This document shows positions 18,939-28,167 of a stretch of DNA of 64,000 bases, piece by piece; position 1 is the stretch's first letter, and every line of letters starts with the position of its first letter. A model generated the notes under the pieces. That model ran no database searches. It was not told the DNA's origin and was given only the letters and a program-made list of their open reading frames with translations. Source of the DNA: Marinobacter qingdaonensis (lineage in GTDB: Bacteria; Pseudomonadota; Gammaproteobacteria; Pseudomonadales; Oleiphilaceae); the NCBI RefSeq assembly GCF_034555935.1, contig NZ_JAYDCJ010000001.1, forward strand, positions 124,001 through 188,000. The letters are read 5' to 3'. Both the position numbers and the translations under genes were made by a program.

Positions 18939-21323
18939 TTATTTCGAGGCGCGGGCCTTGGCCAGCATCCGGTCCGGACGCAGCAGGAAACGCGCCAGTG
19001 CCGGCAGCAGCCAGATGGCTCCCACCATGTTCCACAGGAACATGAAGAACAGCAGGAAACCCATATCGGCCTGGAATTTAATGGGCGAGAAGATCCAGGT
19101 CACCACGCCCAGGCCCAGGGTCACCCCGGTGAACATGACCGCCTTACCGGTGGACTTCAGGGTCTCGAAGTAGGCGTCCTGCAGGGTCTTGCCCTCCAGC
19201 AGGAACTTCTCGAGCTTGCTGTAGATATAGATGCCGTAGTCGACACCGATACCCACACCCAGCGCGATCACCGGCAGCGTGGCCACCTTGATGCCGATAC
19301 CGGACACCGCCATGATCGCCTCACACAGGATCGAGGTCAGACCCAGCGGCACCACGATACACAGCACCGCCCGCACGGACCGGAACGTCAACAGGCACAG
19401 CAGGCTCACTACGCCGTACACCATGATCAGCATCTTGTCCTTGGCGCTCGAGATGACCTCGTTGGTGGCCGCCTCGACACCGGCGTTACCGGCCGCCAGC
19501 AGGAAGGTGTGATCCTCGTTGTTGGCGCTTTCGGCAAACTCCTCAACGCTTGCCACCACAGTCTGCAGGGTTTCCGCCTTGTGATCTTCCAGGAACACCA
19601 GCACCGGGGTCAGGCTGCAGTCGGTGTTGATCAGACCGGACGGTGCGTTCCGGATGGATGCGTTGATGATGGTCTGGTTCCGGGAGATTTCGAACCACTT
19701 CCAGTTACCTTCGTTCAGCGCCTTGGTGGTGATCTTGGAGACGTCCGCCAGTGACACCGACGACTGCACGCCCGGGGTGTTCTGGAGCTGCCACTGCAGG
19801 CTGTCCATGGCGCGCAGAACATCGTGCTGGGTGCACTGCTCAACCGGCGTCTTCACCATCACTACCAGCACGTCGGCACTGGTCGAGTAATTGTCGATGA
19901 GGAAGGCGTTGTCCTTGTTGTAGCGGGAATCGGCCCGCAGTTCCGGCGCGCCGCGATCCAGGTCACCGATTTTCAGGTCCTGCTTGTAGTACAGACCCAG
20001 GCCAAGGCCCACCACTGCGATCAGCAGGGAGATCGGCGCCACACCGGGATGGGAGAAGTAGGACATGATGCGCCATTTGCGGTCCTGCTTTTCGCCGTGG
20101 TTCTGCACGTGCTTGACGCCACCCTTGGAGATGCCGATGTAGGACATGATTAGAACGTGCAACACCAGGTTGGTGACAATCACGAAGGCGACACCGATAC
20201 CGGCGGCGACCGCCAGGTCCCGGATCACGTCGATTTCGATGAAGAACAGGGTCAGGAAGCCGAAGGCGTCGGAGATCAGCGCCAGCATGCCCGGAATGTA
20301 CAGGGCACGGAACGCCAGACGGGCCGCGGTCACCGAGTCGAAGCCCTTGGCCGCCTCGACCGCCATGGCGTTCACGATCTGCACGCCGTGACTGATGCCG
20401 ATGGCGAAGACCAGGAACGGGACCAGAACCGAATAGGGATCCAGGCCGTAGCCCAGCAGGCGCAGTGCACCCAGCTGCCAGAACACGGCAATGATGGAGG
20501 TAAACACCGGCACCAGGGTGCCCGCGATGCAACGGGAGTACCAGAACAGCAGCAGCGTGGTCAGGGCGATGGTGATACCGGCAAACCAGGCAATGGCGCC
20601 GATGCCCTCGATCAGGTCACCAACTTTCTTGGCGAAGCCAACGATGTGAATCTCGATGTTGGGATTCTGGGCTTCGTACTTGTCGCGAATCTTTTCTTCG
20701 AGCTGACGGGAAAACTCACCGTAGTCCAGCGGCTGGCCGGTTTCCGGGTTCTTCTCATACAGCGGGGCATACACGATGGTGGACTTGAAGTTGTCCGCAA
20801 TCAGTCGCCCTACTTCGTTGGAACGCAGTGCGTTCTGGCGCAGCTGCTCCAGGCTGGAGGCCGAACCGTCGTAATCGTCCGGAATCACCGTGCCGCCCTG
20901 GAAGCCCTGCTCGGTCACTTCCACCCAGCGCACGTTGGAGGTCCACATGGACTTCAGACCGGACCGGTCAACGCCGTCCAGGTAGAAAACCTCGTCGGTG
21001 ATCTGCTTCAGCGTCTCCATGTACTCGGCGCTGAAGATGTCACCTTCTTCCACTTCAACCGCGATCCGGACGAAGTTGCCCAGGTTCTGCAGGTCGTCCC
21101 GGTGATCCAGCATGTTGACGATGTACGGATGCTCCAGCGGGATCATCCGCTCGAAACTGGCGTCGGGCTGAATCTTCACGGCGTTGTAGCCGAGGAAGAG
21201 CGTCAGCACGAGGAAGCCCATCAGGATCAGGGCACGGTTGTTAAAGATCAGGCGTTCCAGAAACGGCTCCGCCTTTGGCGTCGTCAGGTAATGCTCGCCC
21301 TTGTCATGCTTAGGGTTGGACAT
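18939..21323 (-). CDS. RND-superfamily (MMPL/HAE3-type) exporter
   Basis: A 794-residue inner-membrane protein made of two similar halves, each with one helix, a large periplasmic loop and five helices. This is the layout of MMPL/hopanoid-exporter-like RND proteins rather than the longer AcrB type. The second half has the motif VIALGVGIGVDYGIYIYSKL with the Asp typical of proton-coupled members. The first half has FAIGISHGVQIVNAMAVEAA. No periplasmic adaptor or outer-membrane channel gene is adjacent. It is last in the operon DUF1329, YCF48-like, RND. Lipid or hydrophobic-compound export is the usual proposal for the family; no substrate is assigned here. Confidence 0.9.
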   Translation of the reverse strand: MSNPKHDKGEHYLTTPKAEPFLERLIFNNRALILMGFLVLTLFLGYNAVKIQPDASFERMIPLEHPYIVNMLDHRDDLQNLGNFVRIAVEVEEGDIFSAEYMETLKQITDEVFYLDGVDRSGLKSMWTSNVRWVEVTEQGFQGGTVIPDDYDGSASSLEQLRQNALRSNEVGRLIADNFKSTIVYAPLYEKNPETGQPLDYGEFSRQLEEKIRDKYEAQNPNIEIHIVGFAKKVGDLIEGIGAIAWFAGITIALTTLLLFWYSRCIAGTLVPVFTSIIAVFWQLGALRLLGYGLDPYSVLVPFLVFAIGISHGVQIVNAMAVEAAKGFDSVTAARLAFRALYIPGMLALISDAFGFLTLFFIEIDVIRDLAVAAGIGVAFVIVTNLVLHVLIMSYIGISKGGVKHVQNHGEKQDRKWRIMSYFSHPGVAPISLLIAVVGLGLGLYYKQDLKIGDLDRGAPELRADSRYNKDNAFLIDNYSTSADVLVVMVKTPVEQCTQHDVLRAMDSLQWQLQNTPGVQSSVSLADVSKITTKALNEGNWKWFEISRNQTIINASIRNAPSGLINTDCSLTPVLVFLEDHKAETLQTVVASVEEFAESANNEDHTFLLAAGNAGVEAATNEVISSAKDKMLIMVYGVVSLLCLLTFRSVRAVLCIVVPLGLTSILCEAIMAVSGIGIKVATLPVIALGVGIGVDYGIYIYSKLEKFLLEGKTLQDAYFETLKSTGKAVMFTGVTLGLGVVTWIFSPIKFQADMGFLLFFMFLWNMVGAIWLLPALARFLLRPDRMLAKARASK

Positions 21324-21369
21324 TCAAAAGCCCCTCTATTTTCGGTTCGATTGTTGCCACATCAGGGCG

Positions 21370-22515
21370 TTATTGAAGGTTTTTGCCTTTGGCATCGGCT
21401 TTTTGCGCACCACCTTCGCCGACCAGCAGCAGGTCGGTACCGGAAACCGGCACAACGCTCATCACACCTTGCCGGTCATCGCGCAGATACTCGCGGAAGG
21501 TGTCGCCACCGTTACCACTGGTGAGCACGGCACCGCCGTTACCGACCAGAATGATCCGGTCCTTTTGCGAAGCACCGTCGTTCAGGGTGGCGGTCGAGCC
21601 GGTGGTGACCATGGACCAGGATTTGCCCAGGTCGGAAGAAAACATCAGGGTGCCGCGCAGGCCGAAGGCCAGCACTTCATTGACCCGGCCGGTGCCAACG
21701 ACACCGAACAGCGAGCCTGGGTAAGGGCTCTCGCGGCGCTCCCAGGTCTCACCCTGGTCCACGGAGACGTGGATCTGGCCGGCCTCACCCACCATGACCA
21801 GGGCACCACCGCCAATCTGGGTCAGGGCGTTCAGGTGAAACTTCTGCGGGTTGTCCAGCTTGGGCGACCAGTCCTGCCAGCTCTCGCCACCGTCCTGGGT
21901 GCGGAAGAACAGGCCGTAGGCACCCAGGGCAAAGCCGTGATCCTGGTTGTCGAACCAGACATCGAGGAAGGGATTCACCGGACCAACGTCGAGGTCGGCT
22001 TCCATGTTCTCCAGGGTGAAGTACAAGTCATCCAGCGCCCACTCAAGATCCGACTTCTCGTCCTCGGGGGCGGATTCGACCCGCTCCTCCATGGCGGCAA
22101 TCGCTTCTTTCTGGCTCTCGATCGCCAGCTCCGCGGCGCGGACACCGGTCAACTGCACTGACCAACTTTCACCGGCATTGTCCGAATGCAGCACCACACC
22201 GCTGTGACCGACCGCCCAGCCGTGCGTCTCGCTGCCAAAGTCCACTCCGGTCAGGGTCACCGACACCGGCACCTCGGCCTGGGTCCAGCTGGCGCCTTCG
22301 TCGTCGGAGTAGATGATATGGCCACGCTCGCCCACCGCAACAAGGCGGTCACCGGCACGCTCAACATCGTTCAGAAGATTGTCCGGAGCCAGCTCCGTTG
22401 GACGCGCTGGGGTTTCAAGAACGTCCGCGATCGCAAATGCAACTGGGGACGCACAGGCCATGGAAAGCCCAAGGCATGCTGCACCAAGGGTTTTACACAT
22501 TAAGCTTGTAGCCAT
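21370..22515 (-). CDS. YCF48-like beta-propeller protein, exported
   Basis: A 381-residue protein with an N-terminal signal sequence (CKTLGAACLGLSMACASPVA, then FA) and at least five repeats of the form GxILxSxDxGxSW (for example GERGHIIYSDDEGASW and GQIHVSVDQGETWERRESP). It belongs to the YCF48/BNR-repeat group named after a photosystem II assembly factor, a function irrelevant to this host. A predicted helical insert at about residues 125-175 (ELAIESQKEAIAAMEERVES) breaks the propeller. The first ATG (22515) is kept, although its ribosome site is weak. Its partners are the flanking DUF1329 and RND genes. Confidence 0.85.
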   Translation of the reverse strand: MATSLMCKTLGAACLGLSMACASPVAFAIADVLETPARPTELAPDNLLNDVERAGDRLVAVGERGHIIYSDDEGASWTQAEVPVSVTLTGVDFGSETHGWAVGHSGVVLHSDNAGESWSVQLTGVRAAELAIESQKEAIAAMEERVESAPEDEKSDLEWALDDLYFTLENMEADLDVGPVNPFLDVWFDNQDHGFALGAYGLFFRTQDGGESWQDWSPKLDNPQKFHLNALTQIGGGALVMVGEAGQIHVSVDQGETWERRESPYPGSLFGVVGTGRVNEVLAFGLRGTLMFSSDLGKSWSMVTTGSTATLNDGASQKDRIILVGNGGAVLTSGNGGDTFREYLRDDRQGVMSVVPVSGTDLLLVGEGGAQKADAKGKNLQ

Positions 22516-22574
22516 TCGGATTGCCTATAGGTTGTTGATAAACGTGTAACGTGATTCGGTCGTCGGGCCCGTCA

Positions 22575-22611
22575 GAACAAACATACCGACAACTCGAAAG
22601 TTGCCGGTATG
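22575..22611 (-). terminator. Possible terminator after the DUF1329 gene
   Basis: On the minus strand a stem CATACCG/CGGTATG continues inward through a mismatch to CAACT/AGTTG around a CGAA loop, and is followed by TTTGTTCT. It lies between DUF1329 and the YCF48-like gene. It may lower expression of the downstream genes rather than end transcription fully. Confidence 0.5.
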
Positions 22612-22660
22612 GTCAGTGCCAACGTTGAATCGGCACAGAGGGTTCCATTTTTAACGGAAT

Positions 22661-24049
22661 TTAGCGCACGCTCCGGCGACGCAGGGACGCCGGCGAGAAG
22701 TAACGCTTGTTCGGTACGTCATCGGTGAAGACCCGGGTATTCGGCTCTTCGGTGTCCAGACCCTGGACGTGGTAGCGACGGGCCTGCAGATCGTGGAAGG
22801 CCTCGAGGGTTGTCCACACACCCGGCAGCTCGTAGTAGTTCTTCACCACGCCCATGCTCACCCGCCAGAGTTCGCCGCGGCCGTCGTACTGGTCCAGCAG
22901 CAACGTATTCCAGCTGTCTTCATCCACGTAGAAGCGGCGCTTGGCGTAGATGTGGCGCTCACCGTCTTTCAGGGTTGCGGTTACCACGTGTACCCGATGC
23001 AGCTCCCAGCGCATCAGGTCCGGGTTCAGGTGCGACATACCCAGGATTTCGGAGTACGGCAGACCTTCCTGGGCGATTTCGTAGTTGTTGTAGGGCACGT
23101 AGATTTCACGCTTGCCCTCGTAGGTCCAGTTGTAGCGGTCCAGGGCACCGTTGAAGATGTCGGTGTCGTCCGCGGTCCGCAGGTTGTCCGCGGCGGCAAT
23201 CGGCGAGTCGTAGCCCAGGTTGGGCGCACGGCGAACCCGACGCTGACCGGCGTTGTAACCCCAGCCGTTGCGGGGGTTGATGATCTGGTTCATGGTCTCG
23301 TGCACCAGGATCGCACCACCGGCCAGACGGGGCGGCGACTGGGTGAACGACAGGTAGTAGAAGATCACGTTCTCCAGTTGGTCTTCGCCGCCTTCCGGGT
23401 TGTAGAAGTTGAAGAAGGCCTCCTGCTGCGACGTCACCAGAGTGTAGTCGCCATTCTGCTGTACCGCGACTTCACTGGCCCGGCGGGTCAGGGAAATGCC
23501 GCGCCAGCGGGTCAGGTGGTTCCAGATGACCTGCCAGGCTTTCTGTTCGTCGTTGCCGTGCAGGATCGGAAACGGGTAGCCGCCAAACGCGCCATCAATG
23601 CCGGCGCCCTCGCCCACGATTTTTGCACTGGTGGCGTTCTCACGGGTGTTCTGGGCAACCCAGTCCGGCACCGAGTGCGAGCGACGGGTCTGGTAGACGG
23701 GAATGCGGAAAGTGGTCGGATAGGTATCCAGCATGGCCTTGAGGCCATCGGTCAGATGCTCGGAATACTGCTCGGCGTTGCTGGCATTGATGGTGAACAG
23801 CACCTGGTCGTCCGGGTACGGATTCGGGTGAAAATCACCACTGCCTTCGTAACCGGCCGGTGGCTCGGTAATACCGCCATCCCAGGCCGGAATGGTGCCG
23901 GCGTCGTTACCGGCTTTCGGGGAACCGAAGGGAGTCAACTCGTTACCCAGGCGCGCCGCCTGGCTGGACGAAACGGCCGCGGAAACCGGCGCAGCGGCAA
24001 CAGTAAGGGCCATAAGGCCGCCGAGAATAGCGTTCTTATTGTATCGCAT
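22661..24049 (-). CDS. DUF1329 family exported protein
   Basis: A 462-residue protein with a signal peptide (KNAILGGLMALTVAAAPVSA, cleavage near 25). The mature start TPFGSPKAGNDAGTIPAWDG followed by G is the characteristic DUF1329 opening. The family is related to outer-membrane lipoprotein-sorting (LolB-like) folds and often sits next to DUF1302 and RND-MMPL genes in Pseudomonas and Marinobacter. Here the DUF1302 partner that usually accompanies it is missing from both sides. The role is unknown; transport of lipids or hydrophobic compounds across the envelope is the common suggestion. Confidence 0.9.
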   Translation of the reverse strand: MRYNKNAILGGLMALTVAAAPVSAAVSSSQAARLGNELTPFGSPKAGNDAGTIPAWDGGITEPPAGYEGSGDFHPNPYPDDQVLFTINASNAEQYSEHLTDGLKAMLDTYPTTFRIPVYQTRRSHSVPDWVAQNTRENATSAKIVGEGAGIDGAFGGYPFPILHGNDEQKAWQVIWNHLTRWRGISLTRRASEVAVQQNGDYTLVTSQQEAFFNFYNPEGGEDQLENVIFYYLSFTQSPPRLAGGAILVHETMNQIINPRNGWGYNAGQRRVRRAPNLGYDSPIAAADNLRTADDTDIFNGALDRYNWTYEGKREIYVPYNNYEIAQEGLPYSEILGMSHLNPDLMRWELHRVHVVTATLKDGERHIYAKRRFYVDEDSWNTLLLDQYDGRGELWRVSMGVVKNYYELPGVWTTLEAFHDLQARRYHVQGLDTEEPNTRVFTDDVPNKRYFSPASLRRRSVR

Positions 24050-24176
24050 ATCTAACCTTAGTCCGTCTGGAAGCCTCTGGAGGGCTTTTTATTATGGTCT
24101 GCACAGGAGCACAGACTTTCCGACAGGTTAGCCGATCCGTCAATATTGTCTATCGACCGAAAGTGCGATTTTGTAT

Positions 24177-24212
24177 CCGGCTGTGACGGCGGTCAGCCCC
24201 CGCCACAGCCGG
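24177..24212 (-). terminator. Hairpin after pepN, likely weak terminator
   Basis: CCGGCTGTG and CACAGCCGG form a 9-base-pair stem with further GC pairing inside the loop, 17 bases past the pepN stop on the minus strand. No T-run follows, so termination would be inefficient or Rho-assisted. Confidence 0.4.
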
Positions 24213-24228
24213 TTCCGTCTGACTGGTG

Positions 24229-26871
24229 TCAGCCGGCGAGACTCTTGTGCACCACCTCGTAGACGTCCCGGGACAGGCCGGTCTTGTCGCGGATGCGCTC
24301 CAGCGCCGCTTTCATGCGCTCGCTGTAGGCCGGGGCGAACTTCTTCCAGCGCGTCAGCGGCGTGACCAGGCGGGCGGCAATCTGCGGGTTGCTGTCATCG
24401 AGACGACAGACCTGCTCGGCCAGGAAGTCGTAACCGGAGCCATCCGGGTGGTGGAAGGCCGCCAGGTTCTGACCGGCGAAGGCCCCAATCACTGACCGGA
24501 CCTTGTTCGGGTTCTTCCAGTCAAAGGCCGAATGTTCAAGCAGTGCCCGGATTTGCGGCAACTGGCCGGCGCGGTCGCTGGCGGCCTGTACCGAAAACCA
24601 CTGCTCGACCACCTGGGGATCGTCCCGAAAGCGCTCGTAAAAGGCCTCCAGAACCTGCGCCCGGTCGTCCTCGTAGTCGGAATTGACCAGCGCGCGCAGC
24701 GCACCCAACCGGTCGGTCATGTTGTCGGCCGAACGGAACTGGCGCAGCGCCAGCTCCCTGCCCTCTTCGTCGTTGATCTGCAGCAGCCAGGCCAGGGCCG
24801 TGTTGCTCAGACTGCGACGGGCGATCTGGTCCGGTGTCACCGCGTAGGCGCCGGATTCCAGATTGCGCCGGTAACAGGCGACGAGTTCGTTGCGCAGGGC
24901 GATGGCCAGGTGCTTGAGGACCCGTTCGCGGGCGTCGTGGATGGCCGGCACATCGGCGCTGTCCGACAGCTCAATGAGATAGGCCTCCGATGGCAACTGC
25001 AGCATTTTGGCCACCAGCGCCTGATCCAGGGAGGAATCGGAAATCAGGTGCCGGTAGGCGGTGACCAGGCGCGAATCCACCGCGGTGTCCTTCGGGGTTC
25101 CGATCAGGGACTGAATCACGTCCACCGCCAGCCGCTGGCCGGCGTCCCAGCGGTTGAATCCGTCCGGATCGTGGCTCATCAGGAACAGCAGTTGTTCCCG
25201 CGTCCAGGGGTAGTGCACCCGGACCGGCGCCGAGAACTGGCGCAGCAGCGACGGCACCGGCCGCTCCGCCAGACCGTGGAATTCGAAGGTTTCCTCGGCC
25301 TGGGTCAATTCCAGGACCCGATCGGTGGGGGCATCACCCTGGTCAGCCGCCAACCGCAGCGGCAGGGACTCGCCCTTGCTGCCGAGCAGGCCCAGGGCAA
25401 AGGGAATGTGCTGGGGCTTCTTACCAGTCTGGCCCGGGGTATCCGGGATGGCCTGGGCAATGGTCAGCCGGTAGACGCCCTGATCGGCGTCAAAGTCGTC
25501 CGACACATTGAGCACAGGCGTGCCGGCCTGCTCGTACCACAGCCGGAACTGGGACAGGTCGCGCCCGGAAGCGTCTTCCATGGCCTTGACGAAGTCGTCG
25601 GTGGTCACCGCCTGGCCGTCGTGGCGCTGGAAGTACAGATCGCTGCCCTTGCGGAACAGCTCCGGGCCGAGCAGGGTGTGAATCATGCGCACCACTTCCG
25701 CGCCCTTCTCATAGATGGTCAGGGTGTAGAAGTTGGAGATCTCCATGTACGAGGCCGGACGCACCGGATGCGCCATGGGGCCGCCGTCCTCGGCGAATTG
25801 GGCCGTCCGCAGCAGGGTCGCGTCTTCAATGCGCTTGACCGTGGGCGAGCCCATATCGGAGGAGAACTGGGAGTCCCGGAACACGGTGAAGCCTTCCTTG
25901 AGACTGAGCTGGAACCAGTCACGGCAGGTGACCCGGTTGCCCGACCAGTTGTGGAAGTACTCGTGCGCCACGATCGCCTCAATGCGTTGGAACGCCAGGT
26001 CGGTGGCGGTGTCCTGGCTGGCCAGCACGCACGAGGAGTTGAAGATGTTCAGGCCCTTGTTCTCCATGGCGCCCATGTTGAAGTCGTCGACCGCCACAAT
26101 CATGAAGATGTCCAGATCGTACTCACGCCCGTACACCTCCTCGTCCCAGCGCATGGAGCGCTTGAGCGAATCCATGGCGTGGTCGCATTTCTCGGCATTG
26201 CGAGGCTCCACGTACATGCGCAGGTCAATCTCGCGACCGGAGCCGGTGGTGTAGGCGTCCCGCTTTTCCACCAGGTCGCCGGCGACCAGGGCAAACAGGT
26301 AACAGGGCTTGGGGAACGGGTCTTCCCAGGTGACAAAGTGCCGGCCGTCCGCCAGCTCGCCGCGCTCCACGTCGTTACCGTTGGACAGCAGCACCGGGTA
26401 GGCCGACCGGTCGGCTTCAATGCGGGTGCGGAACCGGGACATGACATCGGGACGGTCCGGGAAGAAGGTGATGCAGCGGAACCCTTCGGCCTCGCACTGG
26501 GTGCAGAACATGCCGGAGGATTTGTACAGGCCTTCGAGCCGGGTGTTGTTCTGGGGCTCGATCCAGGTCACCACGGTCAGGTCGAATTGCTCGGGCACGG
26601 AGGCGACGATCAGCTTGTCGCCACGGTCCTCGAACGCCCCCTCGGCCAGCGCCTGGCCGTTCAGGGCCACGGATTCGAGCACCAGGCTGTCGCCATCCAG
26701 TTCCAGGGGCGCGGCACCGGCGTCGGACTCAGGGTTGCGCCGCACCGCCAGGGTGCTGTGAACCCGGGCGCCGTCCTCGAACAGCTCGAACCGCAGGTCG
26801 ACGGTGTCCACCAGGTAGGCGGGAACGCGGTAATCGCGCAGGTAGATGGTCTGGGGCTGATTGGTGCGCAT
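24229..26871 (-). CDS. pepN: Aminopeptidase N (M1 zinc metallopeptidase)
   Basis: An 880-residue cytoplasmic peptidase that removes N-terminal residues from peptides. The exopeptidase motif GAMEN is at 267-271, the zinc motif HEYFHNW has H303, E304 and H307, and the third ligand E326 lies in LKEGFTVFRD. The N-terminal beta domain and the long C-terminal helical domain are of normal size for the gammaproteobacterial enzyme. No signal peptide is present. The gene stands alone, with DUF2797 about 85 bases upstream. Confidence 0.97.
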   Translation of the reverse strand: MRTNQPQTIYLRDYRVPAYLVDTVDLRFELFEDGARVHSTLAVRRNPESDAGAAPLELDGDSLVLESVALNGQALAEGAFEDRGDKLIVASVPEQFDLTVVTWIEPQNNTRLEGLYKSSGMFCTQCEAEGFRCITFFPDRPDVMSRFRTRIEADRSAYPVLLSNGNDVERGELADGRHFVTWEDPFPKPCYLFALVAGDLVEKRDAYTTGSGREIDLRMYVEPRNAEKCDHAMDSLKRSMRWDEEVYGREYDLDIFMIVAVDDFNMGAMENKGLNIFNSSCVLASQDTATDLAFQRIEAIVAHEYFHNWSGNRVTCRDWFQLSLKEGFTVFRDSQFSSDMGSPTVKRIEDATLLRTAQFAEDGGPMAHPVRPASYMEISNFYTLTIYEKGAEVVRMIHTLLGPELFRKGSDLYFQRHDGQAVTTDDFVKAMEDASGRDLSQFRLWYEQAGTPVLNVSDDFDADQGVYRLTIAQAIPDTPGQTGKKPQHIPFALGLLGSKGESLPLRLAADQGDAPTDRVLELTQAEETFEFHGLAERPVPSLLRQFSAPVRVHYPWTREQLLFLMSHDPDGFNRWDAGQRLAVDVIQSLIGTPKDTAVDSRLVTAYRHLISDSSLDQALVAKMLQLPSEAYLIELSDSADVPAIHDARERVLKHLAIALRNELVACYRRNLESGAYAVTPDQIARRSLSNTALAWLLQINDEEGRELALRQFRSADNMTDRLGALRALVNSDYEDDRAQVLEAFYERFRDDPQVVEQWFSVQAASDRAGQLPQIRALLEHSAFDWKNPNKVRSVIGAFAGQNLAAFHHPDGSGYDFLAEQVCRLDDSNPQIAARLVTPLTRWKKFAPAYSERMKAALERIRDKTGLSRDVYEVVHKSLAG

Positions 26872-26955
26872 TGTCGATCTCCAGATTGCTCAGCCGCTGA
26901 CTGCCGGTCGCCCCGGCAGGCGGAATGGGTCAAGTCTCAGGCGGGTTCGGGCGGA

Positions 26956-27798
26956 TCAGTCGTCCGCAACCCGGAAATGAACTTCGTAACCGGTGAATTT
27001 CCGGATATTGATCACGCCGGTGTCCAGGATCAGGTACTGGCCTTTGATGCCCTCCAGCACGCCCTCGACCGACGGTGTTTTGTCCAGATTATGCGTCTTT
27101 ATCTTTTCGGGCCAGACCGCAACGGGATAACTGAGCGCCTGCCCGGTTTCCCCGGCCACCTCACGAATCGAATCCTCGCCGTGGGTCGCCCGCAGCGCCG
27201 CCAGGTCGTCGGCGATCAGCCCCAGCATGCGCTCGCGTTCGTGCGCCAAATCCAGCTCCGGTACATCGCCCTTGAGCATCGCCCGCCAATTGGTTCGATC
27301 GGCCACGTGGCTCTTGCAGGCCACCTCGACCAATCCGGCGATGTAGCGCGAGGACACCCGCACCATCGGGGTGGCATCCACCGCGCCCTGATCAATCCAG
27401 CGGGTGGGCACCTGGGTGCCGCGGGTGATCCCCACTTTCAGACCGGAGGAATTGGCCAGGTACACCACGTGTTCGACCATGCAGTGGGTTTCGCCCCACT
27501 CCGGTTCACGGCAGGTTCCCAGGTGGTAATGACATTTCTCGGGACTCATGATGCAGCTGTCGCAGGCCGCCAGCTTGCGGAAGCAGGGGTAGCAGAAGCC
27601 CTGGTTGAAGCTTTTCTTGGTGGTGCGATCGCAGTTGATGCAGCGGATCACCCCCTCGAAATCGATGTGCACCCGTTTGCCCAGGCAGTCATTCAAGGGA
27701 ATACGGCTGTCGCCCACCGCCAGCGTGTAGGCCACGGGCGCGCCGGCTTCGGCCGGCATCTTGCGCAAGCGCCCGGTGACGTCGATCAGATCGCTCAA
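26956..27798 (-). CDS. DUF2797 protein with Cys-rich putative metal-binding segment
   Basis: A 280-residue conserved protein of unknown function. Residues about 50-105 hold a dense set of cysteines and histidines (CINCDRTTKKSFNQGFCYPC, then CDSC, EKCHYHLGTC, and HC), which suggests one or two zinc sites. The following part (VVYLANSSGLKVGITRGTQV) resembles a GIY-YIG-like start, a relation noted for this family but not demonstrable here. The start codon overlaps the DUF1315 stop by four bases (ATGA), so the two are translationally coupled. Confidence 0.82.
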   Translation of the reverse strand: MSDLIDVTGRLRKMPAEAGAPVAYTLAVGDSRIPLNDCLGKRVHIDFEGVIRCINCDRTTKKSFNQGFCYPCFRKLAACDSCIMSPEKCHYHLGTCREPEWGETHCMVEHVVYLANSSGLKVGITRGTQVPTRWIDQGAVDATPMVRVSSRYIAGLVEVACKSHVADRTNWRAMLKGDVPELDLAHERERMLGLIADDLAALRATHGEDSIREVAGETGQALSYPVAVWPEKIKTHNLDKTPSVEGVLEGIKGQYLILDTGVINIRKFTGYEVHFRVADD

Positions 27799-28088
27799 GA
27801 CTTAACCTCAACAAACTGGTTGGGATCCACGTCCGGTTTTTTACCCTGGGCGCGCTGCACCGAGGGGTCGCAGGCGGTACCCGCCTTGCTGCCGCGGTCG
27901 ATGTAACCGGTCCGTTCGTCTTCCGGGATGCCGTGCAGGTTCTCGTAGTAGATCACGGCCCGAAGGCTGATTTCACGCTGCTCCGGCGTGAGCTTGCGAC
28001 CATCCGGCCACTTCCCCAGCTCCACCGACTGGCGCAGGCTGCGGTAGACGTTGGGATCCAGTCGTTCGATCAGTTCATCGTAAGTCAT
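27795..28088 (-). CDS. DUF1315 (YeaC-like) small protein
   Basis: A 97-residue conserved gammaproteobacterial protein of unknown function. The N-terminus MTYDELIERLDPNVYRSLRQ followed by SVELGKWPDG is the family hallmark. ATG at 28088 is chosen over an upstream in-frame ATG (28112) because GGGAG is 6 bases before it. It forms a two-gene unit with DUF2797. The Fur-box promoter upstream faces away from it, although the Fur site could also affect this side. Confidence 0.85.
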   Translation of the reverse strand: MTYDELIERLDPNVYRSLRQSVELGKWPDGRKLTPEQREISLRAVIYYENLHGIPEDERTGYIDRGSKAGTACDPSVQRAQGKKPDVDPNQFVEVKS

Positions 28089-28126
28089 TCGGTACTCCCG
28101 AAATCTTTTCAAAAAAATGTGCCGGA

Positions 28127-28161
28127 ATCGTTTGACATACGCAAACGATAATAATTATCAT
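28127..28161 (+). promoter_or_regulatory. Promoter with Fur box and second palindrome, driving a small RNA
   Basis: On the plus strand TTGACA (28132-28137), an 18-base spacer and TATCAT (28156-28161) form a strong promoter. The spacer and -10 are covered by CGATAATAATTATCA (28146-28160), matching 14 of 15 positions of the 7-1-7 Fur consensus TGATAAT-N-ATTATCA. The -35 is covered by a second palindrome, ATCGTTTG-N7-CAAACGAT (28127-28149). No gene follows on this strand except the small RNA candidate ending at 28255. Confidence 0.8.
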
Positions 28162-28167
28162 TCACTC

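Noticed and set aside
24532..27906. An 1124-codon open frame on the plus strand.
   Set aside because: It is the complement of pepN and the DUF2797 gene, is rich in His, Gln, Gly and Arg, and has no recognisable domain. Long empty frames opposite GC-rich genes are expected.
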